Shown: in pieces, positions 18,618-28,066 of the stretch | Numbering within the stretch: position 1 is the stretch's first letter | How the letters are laid out: each line of letters begins with the position of its first letter | Source of the DNA: CBDBIG01 sp965205845 [NCBI: bacterium] | GTDB lineage: Bacteria; SAR324 | DNA length: 64,000 bases | Assembly (NCBI GenBank): GCA_965205845.1 | Contig: CBDBIG010000004.1 | Coordinates: forward strand, 476,309 to 540,308 | Direction of reading: 5' to 3' | Translations under genes and position numbers: made by a program | Notes under the pieces: generated by a model | Database searches by the model: none | What the model saw: only the letters and a program-made list of their open reading frames with translations | Told to the model about the DNA's origin: nothing

Positions 18618-19790
18618 ATGGAAATTACCGCAGAATACGTCCGCCAGGCTTTGCAAAATAGTTCGTGGATTAGGCGCATGTTTGAGGTGGGAGCGAGTTT
18701 AAAAGCCCAGTATGGTGAAGACAACGTATTTGACCTCTCTCTTGGTAACCCCGTTTTAGAACCCCCACCCGCAGTGCAGCAAGCATTGCTCAATTTGCTT
18801 TCAAAACCCAGCCGAGGGATGTACCGCTACCCTCCCAATGCTGGCCTGCCTGCCACCAGGGAGGCCGTAGCGCAATGGCTGGTAAAAAAAACGGGCATTG
18901 CCCACCGCATGGAGCATGTGCTGCTAACCTGCGGTGCTGCGGGTGCCCTAAATGTTATTTTAAAAGCATTGCTCAATCCTATGGATGAGGTGCTCGCTTT
19001 TAGGCCATTTTTTCCCGAGTACGCATTGTATGCAGCCAACCATGGTGGCGTGCTTCGTGTCCTGCCTTGCGATACACGCTTTCAGCCCAATTTGGAAGCC
19101 CTCGAAAGGGCACTATCGCCCAAGGTACGTGCGCTTATTATCAATTCGCCCAATAACCCCAGTGGGGTGGTGTATTCTGGGCAACAGCTTGCCAAAATAG
19201 CCCAGTTGCTTGAAAAAGCGGGTCAAGTTCACGGTCGTCCCATTTTTTTGTTGAGCGATGAGCCTTACCGCCAGTTGGTGTTTGATGGCGTGACGCTGCC
19301 TTGGCCCACCAAATTCTACCCCCATACGGCACTGATTGCATCGCATTCTAAAGACCTCGGGCTGGCAGGTGGGCGCATTGGTTGGATTGCCCTGCACCCA
19401 GAGGCAGCCCAAGCCAGTGCCTTAAGCGAAGCCATGGTGTGGGCCAACCGCGTGTTGGGCTTTGTGAACGCGCCCGTGTTGCTCCAGCGTATTTTGCCTG
19501 AAGTGCTTGATGCCAAGGTGGATGTGGCCTATTACGAAAACTTACGCAACCTCGCCGTGGCCGCGCTGCGTGCCGCCCAGTACGAAGTGGTGATGCCCCA
19601 GGGTGCTTTTTTTGTTTTTCCCAAAAGCCCCATTCAAGATGACGTTGCTTTTACCAAGCGTGCCCAAAACGAGCGCCTTTTGTTTGCCCCCGGGAGTGGA
19701 TTTGGTTTGCCAGGGTATTTTCGCCTATCCCTTTCTGTGTCGCGTAACACCCTGCAAGGTGCGCTGCCCCTTTTTGCCAAGCTGCGTTAA
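18618..19790 (+). CDS. PLP-dependent aminotransferase, class I/II (AAT-like)
   Basis: Fold-type I aminotransferase. Counting from ATG 18618 it has 390 residues. The N-terminal SSWIRRMFEVGASLKAQYG and FDLSLGNPVLEPP are typical of a class I/II subgroup annotated only as aminotransferase. The PLP site is visible: NSPNNPSGVVY, SDEPYRQLV and SHSKDLGLAGGRIGW with the Schiff-base Lys. The C-terminal Arg that binds the alpha-carboxylate lies in GYFRLSLSVS. The frame is open back to 18534, and an ATG at 18582 is an alternative start; neither has a strong ribosome site. Substrate is not determinable. An aspartate or diaminopimelate-pathway role is possible, but there is no supporting neighbour. Confidence 0.85.
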   Translation: MEITAEYVRQALQNSSWIRRMFEVGASLKAQYGEDNVFDLSLGNPVLEPPPAVQQALLNLLSKPSRGMYRYPPNAGLPATREAVAQWLVKKTGIAHRMEHVLLTCGAAGALNVILKALLNPMDEVLAFRPFFPEYALYAANHGGVLRVLPCDTRFQPNLEALERALSPKVRALIINSPNNPSGVVYSGQQLAKIAQLLEKAGQVHGRPIFLLSDEPYRQLVFDGVTLPWPTKFYPHTALIASHSKDLGLAGGRIGWIALHPEAAQASALSEAMVWANRVLGFVNAPVLLQRILPEVLDAKVDVAYYENLRNLAVAALRAAQYEVVMPQGAFFVFPKSPIQDDVAFTKRAQNERLLFAPGSGFGLPGYFRLSLSVSRNTLQGALPLFAKLR

Positions 19791-19854
19791 AGCGTTTTAA
19801 TGGGGTTGGCTGCCTGGCTTTAAAGGGGAATCTTTTAAAAAAACCGTGTAACGC

Positions 19855-19894
19855 AAAAAACCCCCAAGCACCTTTAAAGAGGCACCTGGGGGTC
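19855..19894 (-). terminator. Intrinsic terminator of the porin gene
   Basis: Read on the minus strand: CCCCCAGGTGCCT, a short loop, AGGTGCTTGGGGG, then six T residues. This is a strong GC-rich stem with a T tract about 60 bases past the porin stop. The plus strand has an A-rich flank, so it mainly serves the porin transcript. Confidence 0.85.
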
Positions 19895-19950
19895 GTAAAA
19901 AAAACCGCTTTCTAACAAGAATTACGCAACCAGCAATTGGCCGTGTTTCT

Positions 19951-21186
19951 TTAGAATCCCGTCAGGATATAGAAACGCAGTCCTGTGGTGGTGGTAGGCT
20001 TGCCCTCTGTGCCAGCCTTGGTCACGGTGGTTTCTACGCTGGCATTTTCAACACCCACCACAGCCTTGCTGCTTACGGTGTGCTTGTAGCCCAACACAGT
20101 GCTCGACGTCTCTGATTTGTTATCGCCTGTAGAATCTTCACCTGAGGTGACACTTCCACTTAAGAAGTAAGCCTTCCCCTGGCCAAAGGCAAACTCGACG
20201 GCAAGGCCCAAACCAGAATACGTGTTTGCTTCTGGTTTTGTTGCTGCTGCGTCAAACGCCGCACCAGCAGTCGCCACTACCTCATCAGCAGAGGTCGACT
20301 CAAAGGCAACATAGAGGGGGCCACCCGCATAGGCTGCTTCAATCACCGTCGATGTGCCCTCTTCCTTGTACTTGGGATCAGCGGCAATGGGTGTAGCATT
20401 AACACGTACACCAGCAGTGGCTGTGATTGCAACCACGCCATTAGTCACCTCACCAGGGGTCGCACCCACAAGGGTTACCTCATCACCCACATCATCCTCA
20501 GCTCCTGCAGCTTTGCCCGCACCCTCGTAGCTCAGGTTGCGAAAGCCCAGACGAATGCCACCAAACTTGGCTTGGGCGTAGAGGCCTGTAACGACTGCGC
20601 TCTGGGCTCCTATAGTTCCTATAGTGGTGAGTTGATTTCCGCCAGTGGTGCTGATGACATAGCCCACCTTCACAGGCCCCGGGGTTACCCTAAGGTCAAT
20701 CGCTGTGGCGTCATAGAGGGCCACCCCACTTACCCCAACACCGCGCACATAGGCACGGCCAGGCTGCCTGTCGGCCAAACTGACACCGCCTATACTGGGC
20801 AGGCGCCCAACGCTCACGTTAAAAAGTGGGGAAGGGGTCCAGCGCACGCGCAGGCGGGAGGTTTGCAGTTGCCCCTTTATGCTGTTCGAACCACCATTGG
20901 CGGTAGCCTCATCTTGACCACGCAGGCGAAGGCGCACGTAGTAGTCAACGGAACCATCTTTGCCCGTAAGAATGATGTTCGACTGAATAGCAGAACCAAA
21001 ACCGCTCTCAGACTCTCCTGCCACCTCGCGGGACAGGGTACCAAAAGAAGCATCTGCACCACCAACGATTTCCATGGTGGATCCCTCTTTTCCCTTACCC
21101 ATGGCCTGGGCAAAGGCGTTGCTTGCAGCGAATGCAAACCCTGCAAGCAGAGCCAGAATCACAGCCGCTTTTAACTGAAATTTCAT
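19951..21186 (-). CDS. Outer-membrane porin
   Basis: Trimeric-type general porin or a relative, 411 residues. A cleavable signal peptide is clear: MKFQLKAAVILALLAGFAF followed by an AFAQA cleavage region near residue 28. The mature part has alternating short amphipathic strands and Gly/Asn/Thr-rich loops, and the C-terminal residue is Phe (RFYILTGF) as required for Bam recognition. RLRLRGQDE, RLRVRWTP and VSVGRLP resemble barrel strands of Gram-negative porin 4 or alphaproteobacterial-like porins. The ribosome site AAGGAAAAAAGT sits just before the ATG. It is transcribed alone and ends at a strong terminator. Codon use is regular, and high expression is likely but not shown. Confidence 0.85.
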   Translation of the reverse strand: MKFQLKAAVILALLAGFAFAASNAFAQAMGKGKEGSTMEIVGGADASFGTLSREVAGESESGFGSAIQSNIILTGKDGSVDYYVRLRLRGQDEATANGGSNSIKGQLQTSRLRVRWTPSPLFNVSVGRLPSIGGVSLADRQPGRAYVRGVGVSGVALYDATAIDLRVTPGPVKVGYVISTTGGNQLTTIGTIGAQSAVVTGLYAQAKFGGIRLGFRNLSYEGAGKAAGAEDDVGDEVTLVGATPGEVTNGVVAITATAGVRVNATPIAADPKYKEEGTSTVIEAAYAGGPLYVAFESTSADEVVATAGAAFDAAATKPEANTYSGLGLAVEFAFGQGKAYFLSGSVTSGEDSTGDNKSETSSTVLGYKHTVSSKAVVGVENASVETTVTKAGTEGKPTTTTGLRFYILTGF

Positions 21187-22116
21187 ACTTTTTTCCTTTT
21201 TATAGGTTTTTATTTCCTGCCAAGCCCTGCGCTTTTGTCGCCCGTTCGTGGCTTGGTTTTTGTCTACCCACTTTTATGCGCGTCGATTGTTCTCTCTCAA
21301 CACTTGCATCAAAGGGCCAAACCAAGCCTGGGTGCTGCGGACATTCGCAACGGTTATCCATGTGCAACAAGCTCCTTCAAAAAACCACGGGTTACCCCAC
21401 AGCCAAATTACAAAAGAGCCTTAAAGCATCAAAACGTTGCATCGCTTCCCATGCTTCTTTTGCGCCCTACGCTCAAACGGTTTAAAAAAAAACCTAACAA
21501 GATGCAAGCGGAGAACGCGCAACAAAGCAGTACCAACAGGTGGTGTCGTTGTTAAACAGGAAAAAGATTTGCTGCAATTGGCCTTCTCACAAAGCAAAGG
21601 TCACCAAACCAAAGGCACCAAAAACTGCTCTCACCACCCAACTCAGCGTCAAGGCGTAACAACAAACCTTCGTGTTACCTCTGGTCAACAACCGTCTCGT
21701 TTCAAAAAACCCCTTTGCAAGCCTCCTCATCCCATTTTTGGTTTCAAAAACACACGCCAAACAAGGCTTCCCTTTTTTGTTTCTCAAAAAAAAGCAAGCC
21801 CTCGCCCAACCTGTCTCTCTGAATTCCAAATCTTATACAATCCAAAACAAACCAGCACCCTAAAACCACCCTAGCACCCCTTTAAAAATGGGGGTTTTCG
21901 CGGAATCTTAAGCGTGCTTGTTCATTACCGTCTACCCCAAACCCCACACCTAATACAAGCTTTTGTGCATGCAAAAATACGCACTACAACAAGGCCAAGC
22001 CACGGCGTGATAGTTTAACAAGGGTTTTGCCTTTTTCTAAAAACTTTGTCAAGCCCCTAATATACCCTAAAACCCCTTTAAAAACGCAGCAGCAGGCATT
22101 GCTTCAGATTTTTTTT
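21187..22116. other. Long intergenic region upstream of the porin, no supported gene
   Basis: About 900 bases separate the porin start from the DUF1820 gene end. Several frames are open for 60-145 codons, but none has a ribosome site or a recognisable family. The composition is A/C-rich on the plus strand. The porin promoter should lie within the first 150 bases, but I see no unambiguous -35/-10 pair. Confidence 0.45.
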
Positions 22117-22252
22117 GAGCATTTCAGGTTGCATGCCACCGCGCTTGCCATTAGCTTAAGGTTTTTTGAGCATTTCAGGTTGCATGCCACCGCGCTTGCC
22201 ATTAGCTTAAGGTTTTTTGAGCATTTCAGGTTGCATGCCACCGCGCTTGCCA
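22117..22252. repeat. Three tandem copies of a 51-bp unit over the 3' end of the DUF1820 gene
   Basis: Units start at 22117, 22168 and 22219 with period 51. The copy nearest the gene (22219 onward) contains its last codons. The two distal copies repeat the same coding end and stop as non-coding DNA. Because 51 is a multiple of three, each copy keeps the same frame and stop. Confidence 0.93.
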
Positions 22253-22548
22253 CCAAAGGCAATAATTTTTGCATGCTGCCCTTCACATGCATCAACCTCA
22301 TCAATGCGCAATATGGCGTGGTAGGGCGTCCATGTTTTGCGTATATTGGCAAACTCTTTACGCAAGCGCTCTTCCCCGGGGTTATACACCAGGCCCGTTT
22401 CAGGAAATAAAAACTCACTCATCTCAATCATGCCGTACAAGTCAGATGTCCCTACGCTGCGTGCGCATAATTGGTATACATCCCCCGTTTCACTTTGAAA
22501 TGTCACCCTGTAATAGTTACGTGCCTTGCTCCCGTTTGCGCTTGCCAT
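22207..22548 (-). CDS. DUF1820 family protein
   Basis: Small cytoplasmic protein of the DUF1820 family, function unknown. From the ATG at 22548 it is 113 residues. Family signature text is present: YYRVTFQSETGDVYQLCARSV, SDLYGMIEMSEFLF, NPGEERLRKEF and HAILRIDEVD. The frame is open to 22701, but the extra 51 codons show no homology and family members start a few residues before YRVTF, so 22548 is preferred. The tail after IDEV is enriched in Lys, Gly and Met. The last codons lie in a 51-bp triplicated region, so downstream recombination could rewrite the C-terminus. Confidence 0.8.
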   Translation of the reverse strand: MASANGSKARNYYRVTFQSETGDVYQLCARSVGTSDLYGMIEMSEFLFPETGLVYNPGEERLRKEFANIRKTWTPYHAILRIDEVDACEGQHAKIIAFGGKRGGMQPEMLKKP

Positions 22549-22754
22549 GTTTTCAGAAATACCGCCCTCATTTTCCAAATTGGTCTCGTCATCCGTCCAC
22601 GCTTGTGGACTTTGCATTAAAGTCGCAAAAACGCCCTTATAACAAACGCTAAAGCCAACCCTCACGCCTACAGTGTAAGCGCCAGGCCTGCACGCTATCA
22701 CGTTTTTAATGCTTTACGCCATGGCAATTTTAACCATTAAAAATACCCTGCCAC

Positions 22755-22775
22755 GCTTTGGCGTGGCAGCGCACC
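22755..22775. other. Strong GC-rich hairpin
   Basis: CTGCCACGC-TTTG-GCGTGGCAG forms a perfect nine-base stem. On the minus strand it is followed by GGTATTTTTAA, resembling a terminator, though no minus-strand gene ends here. It may insulate gltA from the divergent DUF1820 gene. No gene is supported in 22549-23129. Confidence 0.55.
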
Positions 22776-23129
22776 ATCACACCGCTTTGCAAGTGCTGTT
22801 TGCAAGCGTGCAAGCCAAAAGCCTTGTCCCCACCATTGCGCCACCCTACCACAGGGTCACGGCAATGGGCAGCCAAAACTAAAGTGCTTTTTATTTTAAT
22901 ACGCCGCGAAAAACCCTTTTTCTAAGCACTGCAAATAGACCTTGTGCGTTTTTTCAAATGGACGTACGTAATGGTACGCTGCCATTGTAGCCTGCACGCT
23001 TTACATTCAGGGCAAAAATGGTGCATGATCACCACGCATTAACTGTGCATTGTTCACGCGCGTCCAATCATGCTTTATCACTCTTTATTGATTAAAAAAT
23101 ACCCCCACCTTGTTGAAGGGATTACAGAC

Positions 23130-24413
23130 ATGGCATCCGTTGCAAAACTAGAAGTAAATGGGAAATCGATCACAATGCCCGTAATGGTTGGTAGCGAAGG
23201 CGAGGTAGTCATGGATACCAGCAAGCTCCGTTCCTCGACAGGTGCCATTACCATGGACTGGGGCTATGGCAACACGGGTTCTTGTGAAAGTACGATTACT
23301 TTTATTGATGGCGAAAAAGGTATTTTACGCTACCGCGGATACCCCATTGAGCAGCTCTGTGAGTCCTCCACCTTTGAGGAGGTAAGTGCCTTGTTGCTAA
23401 ACGGTACACTCCCCAAACAAGCCGATCTGCAAGGATTTTCCAAAGCACTCGCCAGCAATTACGCCGTGCCCGAAGCGCTGGGCAATTTGTTTAAGGCATT
23501 TCCGCAAGGTGCACACCCCATGGCCATGCTCTCTGCCTCCGTTGAAACCCTTGCGGCTTATGAACCCACCCGCGAAAGCCGCGATCCAGAGGCGATGCGC
23601 CAGTCCATGCTAAAATTGATGGGGCAGTTTACCACCTTGGCCGCATGGTGCCACCGCTACCAGCAGGGCACAGGGGTCCCTAAACCTAACGAGGGTTTGG
23701 GGTATTGCGAAAACTTTTTGCAAATGCTGTTTAGTGAAGAAGGGACAGCTTATAAGAATCATGATGATGTGCTAAAAGCGCTTGACGTTCTCCTTATTTT
23801 GCATGCGGACCACGAGCAAAACTGTTCCACCTCCACCGTGCGTATGGTGGGGAGTTCGGAGGCCTGCTTGCATGGTTCTGTATCCGCTGGCATTAACGCT
23901 TTGTGGGGACCTTTGCATGGGGGTGCGAACCAAGCCGTACTCGAAATGCTTGAAAGAATTCGCGAAAGTGGCGATAGCGCAAAACAGTTTTTGGATAAAG
24001 TGAAGGATCGCTCGAACGCCGTCCGCCTGATGGGCTTTGGGCACAGGGTTTATAAAAATTTTGACCCCCGTGCGCGCCTGATTAAGGGCTCCGTTGACCG
24101 CGTGCTAACACTGTTAGGCGTGGATGACCCCTTGCTTGAGATTGCCAAAACCATGGAGGAAACCGCCTTGCAAGACAGTTATTTTGCCGAGCGTAAACTC
24201 TATCCAAATGTCGATTTTTACAGTGGCATTCTTTACCGCGCATTAGGCATTCCCGTCGAGATGTTCACCGTCATGTTCTCCATTGGTCGCCTGCCTGGTT
24301 GGATGGCCCATTGGCTGGAAATGCACCAATCACCGCAAAACCGCATTTGCCGCCCTCGACAAATGTACACTGGCAGCACTGTGCGCGACTACACGCCCAT
24401 CACACAACGCTAG
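23130..24413 (+). CDS. gltA: Citrate synthase (type I)
   Basis: Entry enzyme of the TCA cycle, condensing acetyl-CoA and oxaloacetate. From ATG 23130 it is 427 residues, the length of hexameric NADH-sensitive Gram-negative enzymes. Motifs: YRGYPIEQL near residue 70, HADHEQNCSTSTVR with a catalytic His, GPLHGGANQAVLEML, MGFGHRVYKNFDPRA with the second catalytic His, and the C-terminal RPRQMYTG. The frame extends to 23070, but GAAGGGA lies ahead of the ATG at 23130 and the family N-terminus starts there. Single gene. Confidence 0.97.
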   Translation: MASVAKLEVNGKSITMPVMVGSEGEVVMDTSKLRSSTGAITMDWGYGNTGSCESTITFIDGEKGILRYRGYPIEQLCESSTFEEVSALLLNGTLPKQADLQGFSKALASNYAVPEALGNLFKAFPQGAHPMAMLSASVETLAAYEPTRESRDPEAMRQSMLKLMGQFTTLAAWCHRYQQGTGVPKPNEGLGYCENFLQMLFSEEGTAYKNHDDVLKALDVLLILHADHEQNCSTSTVRMVGSSEACLHGSVSAGINALWGPLHGGANQAVLEMLERIRESGDSAKQFLDKVKDRSNAVRLMGFGHRVYKNFDPRARLIKGSVDRVLTLLGVDDPLLEIAKTMEETALQDSYFAERKLYPNVDFYSGILYRALGIPVEMFTVMFSIGRLPGWMAHWLEMHQSPQNRICRPRQMYTGSTVRDYTPITQR

Positions 24414-24566
24414 ATATGAAAAACAATCACCCACACTCCAATCGCTCGAAGCAAATACACACTGGCGTGCACCTTTAAAAACGTAGTTGTACGTGTGTGC
24501 TGGGCGGTTGTGACGCCGATTTGCTACTCGTGAACTTTTAAACACTATTAAGGAGATCCGCCAACA

Positions 24567-24776
24567 ATGGCGAATAACGAGACCTCGATTGAAAACATGG
24601 CATCTACTGAATTGTTGCGTAAATGGCGCGAAGAATTGAAAAAATTACAGGGCCAAGAATACGAAAACCCACATTGGGAATGGTCTGTTGTGCAAACCCA
24701 CTTAGAAAACTTGCACGCTTTGGCGCACGAATTGCGGCGCAAACAGGGGGTTGAGCGCGCCAGATGGCAGCCTTAA
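24567..24776 (+). CDS. Small helical hypothetical protein
   Basis: 69 residues with a very good ribosome site (AAGGAGATCC, seven bases before the ATG), so it is likely translated. The sequence is charged and helical (LLRKWREELKKLQGQEY, then THLENLHALAHELRRKQG), and a coiled coil is possible. There is no signal peptide or membrane segment. I do not recognise the family. It lies 150 bases after gltA in the same direction and may share its transcript. Confidence 0.6.
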   Translation: MANNETSIENMASTELLRKWREELKKLQGQEYENPHWEWSVVQTHLENLHALAHELRRKQGVERARWQP

Positions 24777-25079
24777 ATCCCTGGCGCATAACCACCATGC
24801 ACCGTTGGCTAGTTGGTTAGCTGGTTAAACGGTCCACCATCACAAAATGTGCTGCTCACTGCCCCACCGAGATAACACCGCCACGTCGGTTCTTTGAAGG
24901 GGTGCCCTACCAGAATTGTTGTGTCGACAGCGCAATCAACCTAAAAAACCTGTTGGCAGAATGCCCGCCGCAGGGAAGATGCTCTGTAGTGTTGGCGTAA
25001 ATCCCATGTGAGTGCTTTGCTACAAAAGCCATAACGCCGCACAAGCCCAGCAGATACCCGTCCGTCGGGCCAAAAAATG

Positions 25080-25260
25080 CGGCCACCCCCAGCGGGGTGG
25101 TAGGGGTAAACTATAGGCTAAGCCAAGGGATCCTTCCCCCAAAACAGCAGCATCGCTCCAGCACCGCACTTTGGTGCAAAATGCCATCTCGCACAGATGG
25201 CACGCCCAAGGTCTACCCCGAAATGGGGACCTGGGTAAACGGAAGTACCTAGGGTATTTT
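25080..25260. other. Highly structured intergenic segment, possible non-coding RNA
   Basis: Several GC-rich stems lie close together: CCACCCC-agc-GGGGTGG near 25085, TGCACC/GGTGCA-type arms near 25162-25180, GCCATCT-cgcac-AGATGGC near 25182-25202, and GGTC-CCCC-gaaat-GGGG-ACC near 25210-25232. No protein is recognisable on either strand. The cores of RNase P, tmRNA, SRP and 6S RNA were not found. The wider gap 24777-25631 has no other supported feature. Confidence 0.4.
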
Positions 25261-25631
25261 GGAAAAAAGTGCCACAAAACAAGAAGCACCTAAGCACAGG
25301 AGAGCATTTTGCAAATCGCTTTGGGGGCGCAACGAGGCAGCCAAGCCTCAACCTTGTTCCAGTATGTGTACGGCAAACGGGGTGTAATACATTTTTCCAG
25401 AATGCGCGTCATCGCTATCCCTTTGTCTAATGAGAGAAGCAGCCAATGGTTGCCATTGGTTAACGGCTACGCTAAGGCATCACCGTCCACAAGGAGATGC
25501 ACAAGGCGCCTTTTTAAAAAAAGGGTTGCGAGATACGATCGCCCGAAGAATGAGAACCCGATTTTGGTAAATTTCTCACAGAAAACACGGGCGTTTTGAG
25601 GGGCACGGCCTCGAGCAAGTGCCCTTAGCGC

Positions 25632-26714
25632 CTAATCTTGCTTTTGTAGTTCTGCATCTCCCTTGGCATCCATCGTGTCACGCCATTCAATCCAGGTGAA
25701 AGCCACCGCTTTGCACAGGGTGGCTAGGGGAATCGCAAAAAATACTCCCCACACACCCCATAGCGATCCAAACACAATAATGCCTATCAAAATCATGGTG
25801 GGGGGCATTTTAACAGCCTCAGAAAACAAAAAGGGCACCAGTACATTCCCATCAAGCATCTGCAAAACCACATAGGCCAACATGAGCCATGTGAGTTCCC
25901 ATTGAAAACCCCATTGAAAAGCCCCCAAAAAAAACAGCGGCACCGCCACCGCAAAGGCTCCTACATAGGGAATAAGCACCGATATCCCAGAGATAATGGC
26001 CATGATGAAGGAGAAGCGAAAACCCAACAAGCTAAATACGGCCCAAGTTGCAACGGCAACTGCCAAAATTTCCCACACCTTCCCTCGCACATAACTCACC
26101 ATGCGTTCTTCCATCTCAAGCCATATTCGGCTAACCAGCTGCAAATTGCGTGGGAGAAGGTAGGCGATTCCACGCAGCAAGCGTTCTTTGTCAATTAAAA
26201 AAAACAATACCAACAGTGGAATAATCATCAAATTCACAACCCACACCGTCACCTGTCCAAAGGTATCAAGCCCTTTGCTTAGCAAATTTTTCGACTGCAA
26301 AACCAAGGTGTTTATCAAACGCTCAGGTAACTCTTGCACAAAGTTGGGGGCGTAACTATTAAGCCAAGGCAGTTCGACTTGGCGGAAATAGTCGCTCGTC
26401 ACCTGCAATAAATTGGGCAGTTCTTGCATCAGGCGTCCACTCTGGCGCAAAGCCACTGGCAAACCCAACAACAGCATGGCGGTATACAACAGTAAAAATA
26501 GACTGTAGATAAGCACAATCCCCGCATAACGGGGCAGCCCACGCGTTTTTAAGCGCTCGATAGGGTCATCCAGGGCATAGGCAATGGCAATGGCAACGAC
26601 AACGGGTGCTAACGCTGCCCCTAGCAACCAAATTGTTCCGATAGATATGGCAAAGGCGAGCAATAACACCACCATGTGAGGATCTTTAAAAATTTTGCGT
26701 ATGGGGTTATTCAT
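25632..26714 (-). CDS. AI-2E family transporter (PerM/YdiK-like)
   Basis: Inner-membrane protein of the AI-2 exporter superfamily, 360 residues. Hydrophobic helices: two at the N-terminus (VVLLLAFAISIGTIWLLGAAL, then VVVAIAIAYAL), one following RYAGIVLIYSL, a periplasmic helical domain (about residues 85-150), and a cluster of about five helices to the end. PERLI, then LIDKERLLRGIAYLLPR, then the GISVLIPYVGAF and DGNVLVPFLFSEAVKMPP motifs are characteristic. Substrates vary in the family (signal molecules, ions), and none is indicated here. It is followed at a distance by scpA upstream, with no shared operon evident. Confidence 0.88.
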   Translation of the reverse strand: MNNPIRKIFKDPHMVVLLLAFAISIGTIWLLGAALAPVVVAIAIAYALDDPIERLKTRGLPRYAGIVLIYSLFLLLYTAMLLLGLPVALRQSGRLMQELPNLLQVTSDYFRQVELPWLNSYAPNFVQELPERLINTLVLQSKNLLSKGLDTFGQVTVWVVNLMIIPLLVLFFLIDKERLLRGIAYLLPRNLQLVSRIWLEMEERMVSYVRGKVWEILAVAVATWAVFSLLGFRFSFIMAIISGISVLIPYVGAFAVAVPLFFLGAFQWGFQWELTWLMLAYVVLQMLDGNVLVPFLFSEAVKMPPTMILIGIIVFGSLWGVWGVFFAIPLATLCKAVAFTWIEWRDTMDAKGDAELQKQD

Positions 26715-27038
26715 CGTGCTGGTATTACGCTCCTCTTAGTGGGCAAATGGGAGAGGTGTTAAGACGGGCCATGGTCGTGGAAAAGAACATCCGAGCGTGT
26801 GCTGTTGCATACCTACAAAAGGATTGTCTGTGAGTGTGGGCAGGTTCCCACAAGCATAGGGCTCACTTCGCGCCAGACTATATACAAGTATCGTGGTTCG
26901 TCAATCGGTTTTCCAACCACACGGTTACGTGTGCCAGAGGAGGTATCTCAACAACCAAGCCAAGTACAAGCCACGCTTAAAGTATCAATCCCCAGGATGC
27001 TCATGGGAATGGTGATGCCATGCTGACGGGCGGGTGTT
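26715..27038. other. Intergenic gap without a supported gene
   Basis: The 324 bases between scpA and the AI-2E transporter start contain only short frames with no ribosome site and no family resemblance. GAGGAG about 16 bases before the transporter start is the only expression signal I see. Confidence 0.4.
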
Positions 27039-27926
27039 TTATCCTGCGCTGTAAAAGCCGCGTAGTACTTGTTGCTGCATTTTTTGGGGATTTTTTGCCA
27101 ACAATGCAGAGGGAATGCACACAATGTCTGCCTCCATATTTTGTTGTACCAACTGCAAGGCCCCCAAACGCGCCAACTCAAGCAGGGCTAAAAATACGGC
27201 AATCACTTCAGGACGTCCGGATTGCGCTGGGAGCAAATTGCTAAACGCATTTTTTTTGCCATAGGCAAGTTTGCGTAGCACCTCGCTCAAGATCTCTTCG
27301 ATGCGCTTAGCATCAAGGCTAATTACCACTTCGACCTTGCTTCTTGCACGTTTTAGTACATTTTGCAATGCCGACATTAAGCCGTATAGCGAGGCTTCCT
27401 CAAGTGCTTCTGGCTGCTGTCCACTTGGGGTATCTTGGATAGGAGGGGTGCGTGCAAACACATCGCGCCCAAGTTGCTTGCACGCTGCTAACCATTGTGC
27501 GCTCTCTTTAAATTGTTGATAGCGTTGCAGGCGATAAAGCAGCATTTCTTCCATCAAACGTGGATCAAGGCTTTCCTCTTCCTTTGCTTCTTCTTCGGTT
27601 TGGGTTAGGTGGGGGAGCAAGGTTTTAGATTTCATCCACACCAGCACGGCAGCAATGCGCAAAAACTCCCCGCCTACCTCCAAGTTAAGGGCACGCATTT
27701 GTTCGAGGTGGGCAAGATAGGGCGAGGTGATTTGGGCTAAACGCAAACTTTGAATGTCCATGCGTTGGGTCCGCACCAGGTGCAACAGCAAATCTAAAGG
27801 GCCATCAAAACCTTCTAACTGCACATGCAAAGCGGGGGGTTCTTCCTCCTCATAAGCATGAGGCAGCTCCTCAGTGTTGACTGTTATCTCACTGTTGAGA
27901 AAAGGTGTTTTGTCTGTTTTGTTCAT
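27039..27926 (-). CDS. scpA: Segregation and condensation protein A
   Basis: Kleisin subunit of the bacterial SMC condensin, linking SMC heads and binding ScpB. 295 residues. The conserved N-terminus VQLEGFDGPLDLLLHLVRTQRMDI lies near residue 32 after an acidic leader. It is followed by YLAHLEQMRALNLEVGGEFLRIAAVLVWMKSKTLLP, and the C-terminal winged-helix part contains VIAVFLALLELARLGALQLVQQ. scpB is not next to it here. The C-terminal extension (about 30 residues after the winged helix) is slightly longer than usual. Confidence 0.93.
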   Translation of the reverse strand: MNKTDKTPFLNSEITVNTEELPHAYEEEEPPALHVQLEGFDGPLDLLLHLVRTQRMDIQSLRLAQITSPYLAHLEQMRALNLEVGGEFLRIAAVLVWMKSKTLLPHLTQTEEEAKEEESLDPRLMEEMLLYRLQRYQQFKESAQWLAACKQLGRDVFARTPPIQDTPSGQQPEALEEASLYGLMSALQNVLKRARSKVEVVISLDAKRIEEILSEVLRKLAYGKKNAFSNLLPAQSGRPEVIAVFLALLELARLGALQLVQQNMEADIVCIPSALLAKNPQKMQQQVLRGFYSAG

Positions 27927-28029
27927 CCATTTCTTTTAAAAAAATGATCGTACTCGATTTAACAATGCAAGGCATGATGAGGTGAGGTGAATGGATAAAA
28001 AAGCCCTATTCGATGTGTGCGAGCGCATA

Positions 28030-28058
28030 AAAATAGGCCTGCCAGCCCATGGCAGGCT
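28030..28058 (-). terminator. Intrinsic terminator after the gspD-like gene
   Basis: GCCTGCCA-tgggc-TGGCAGGC is an 8-bp perfect stem. On the minus strand it is followed by CTATTTTTAT and on the plus strand by TCATGTTTTTT, so it can act in both directions. It lies directly after the secretin stop at 28067. Confidence 0.8.
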
Positions 28059-28066
28059 CATGTTTT

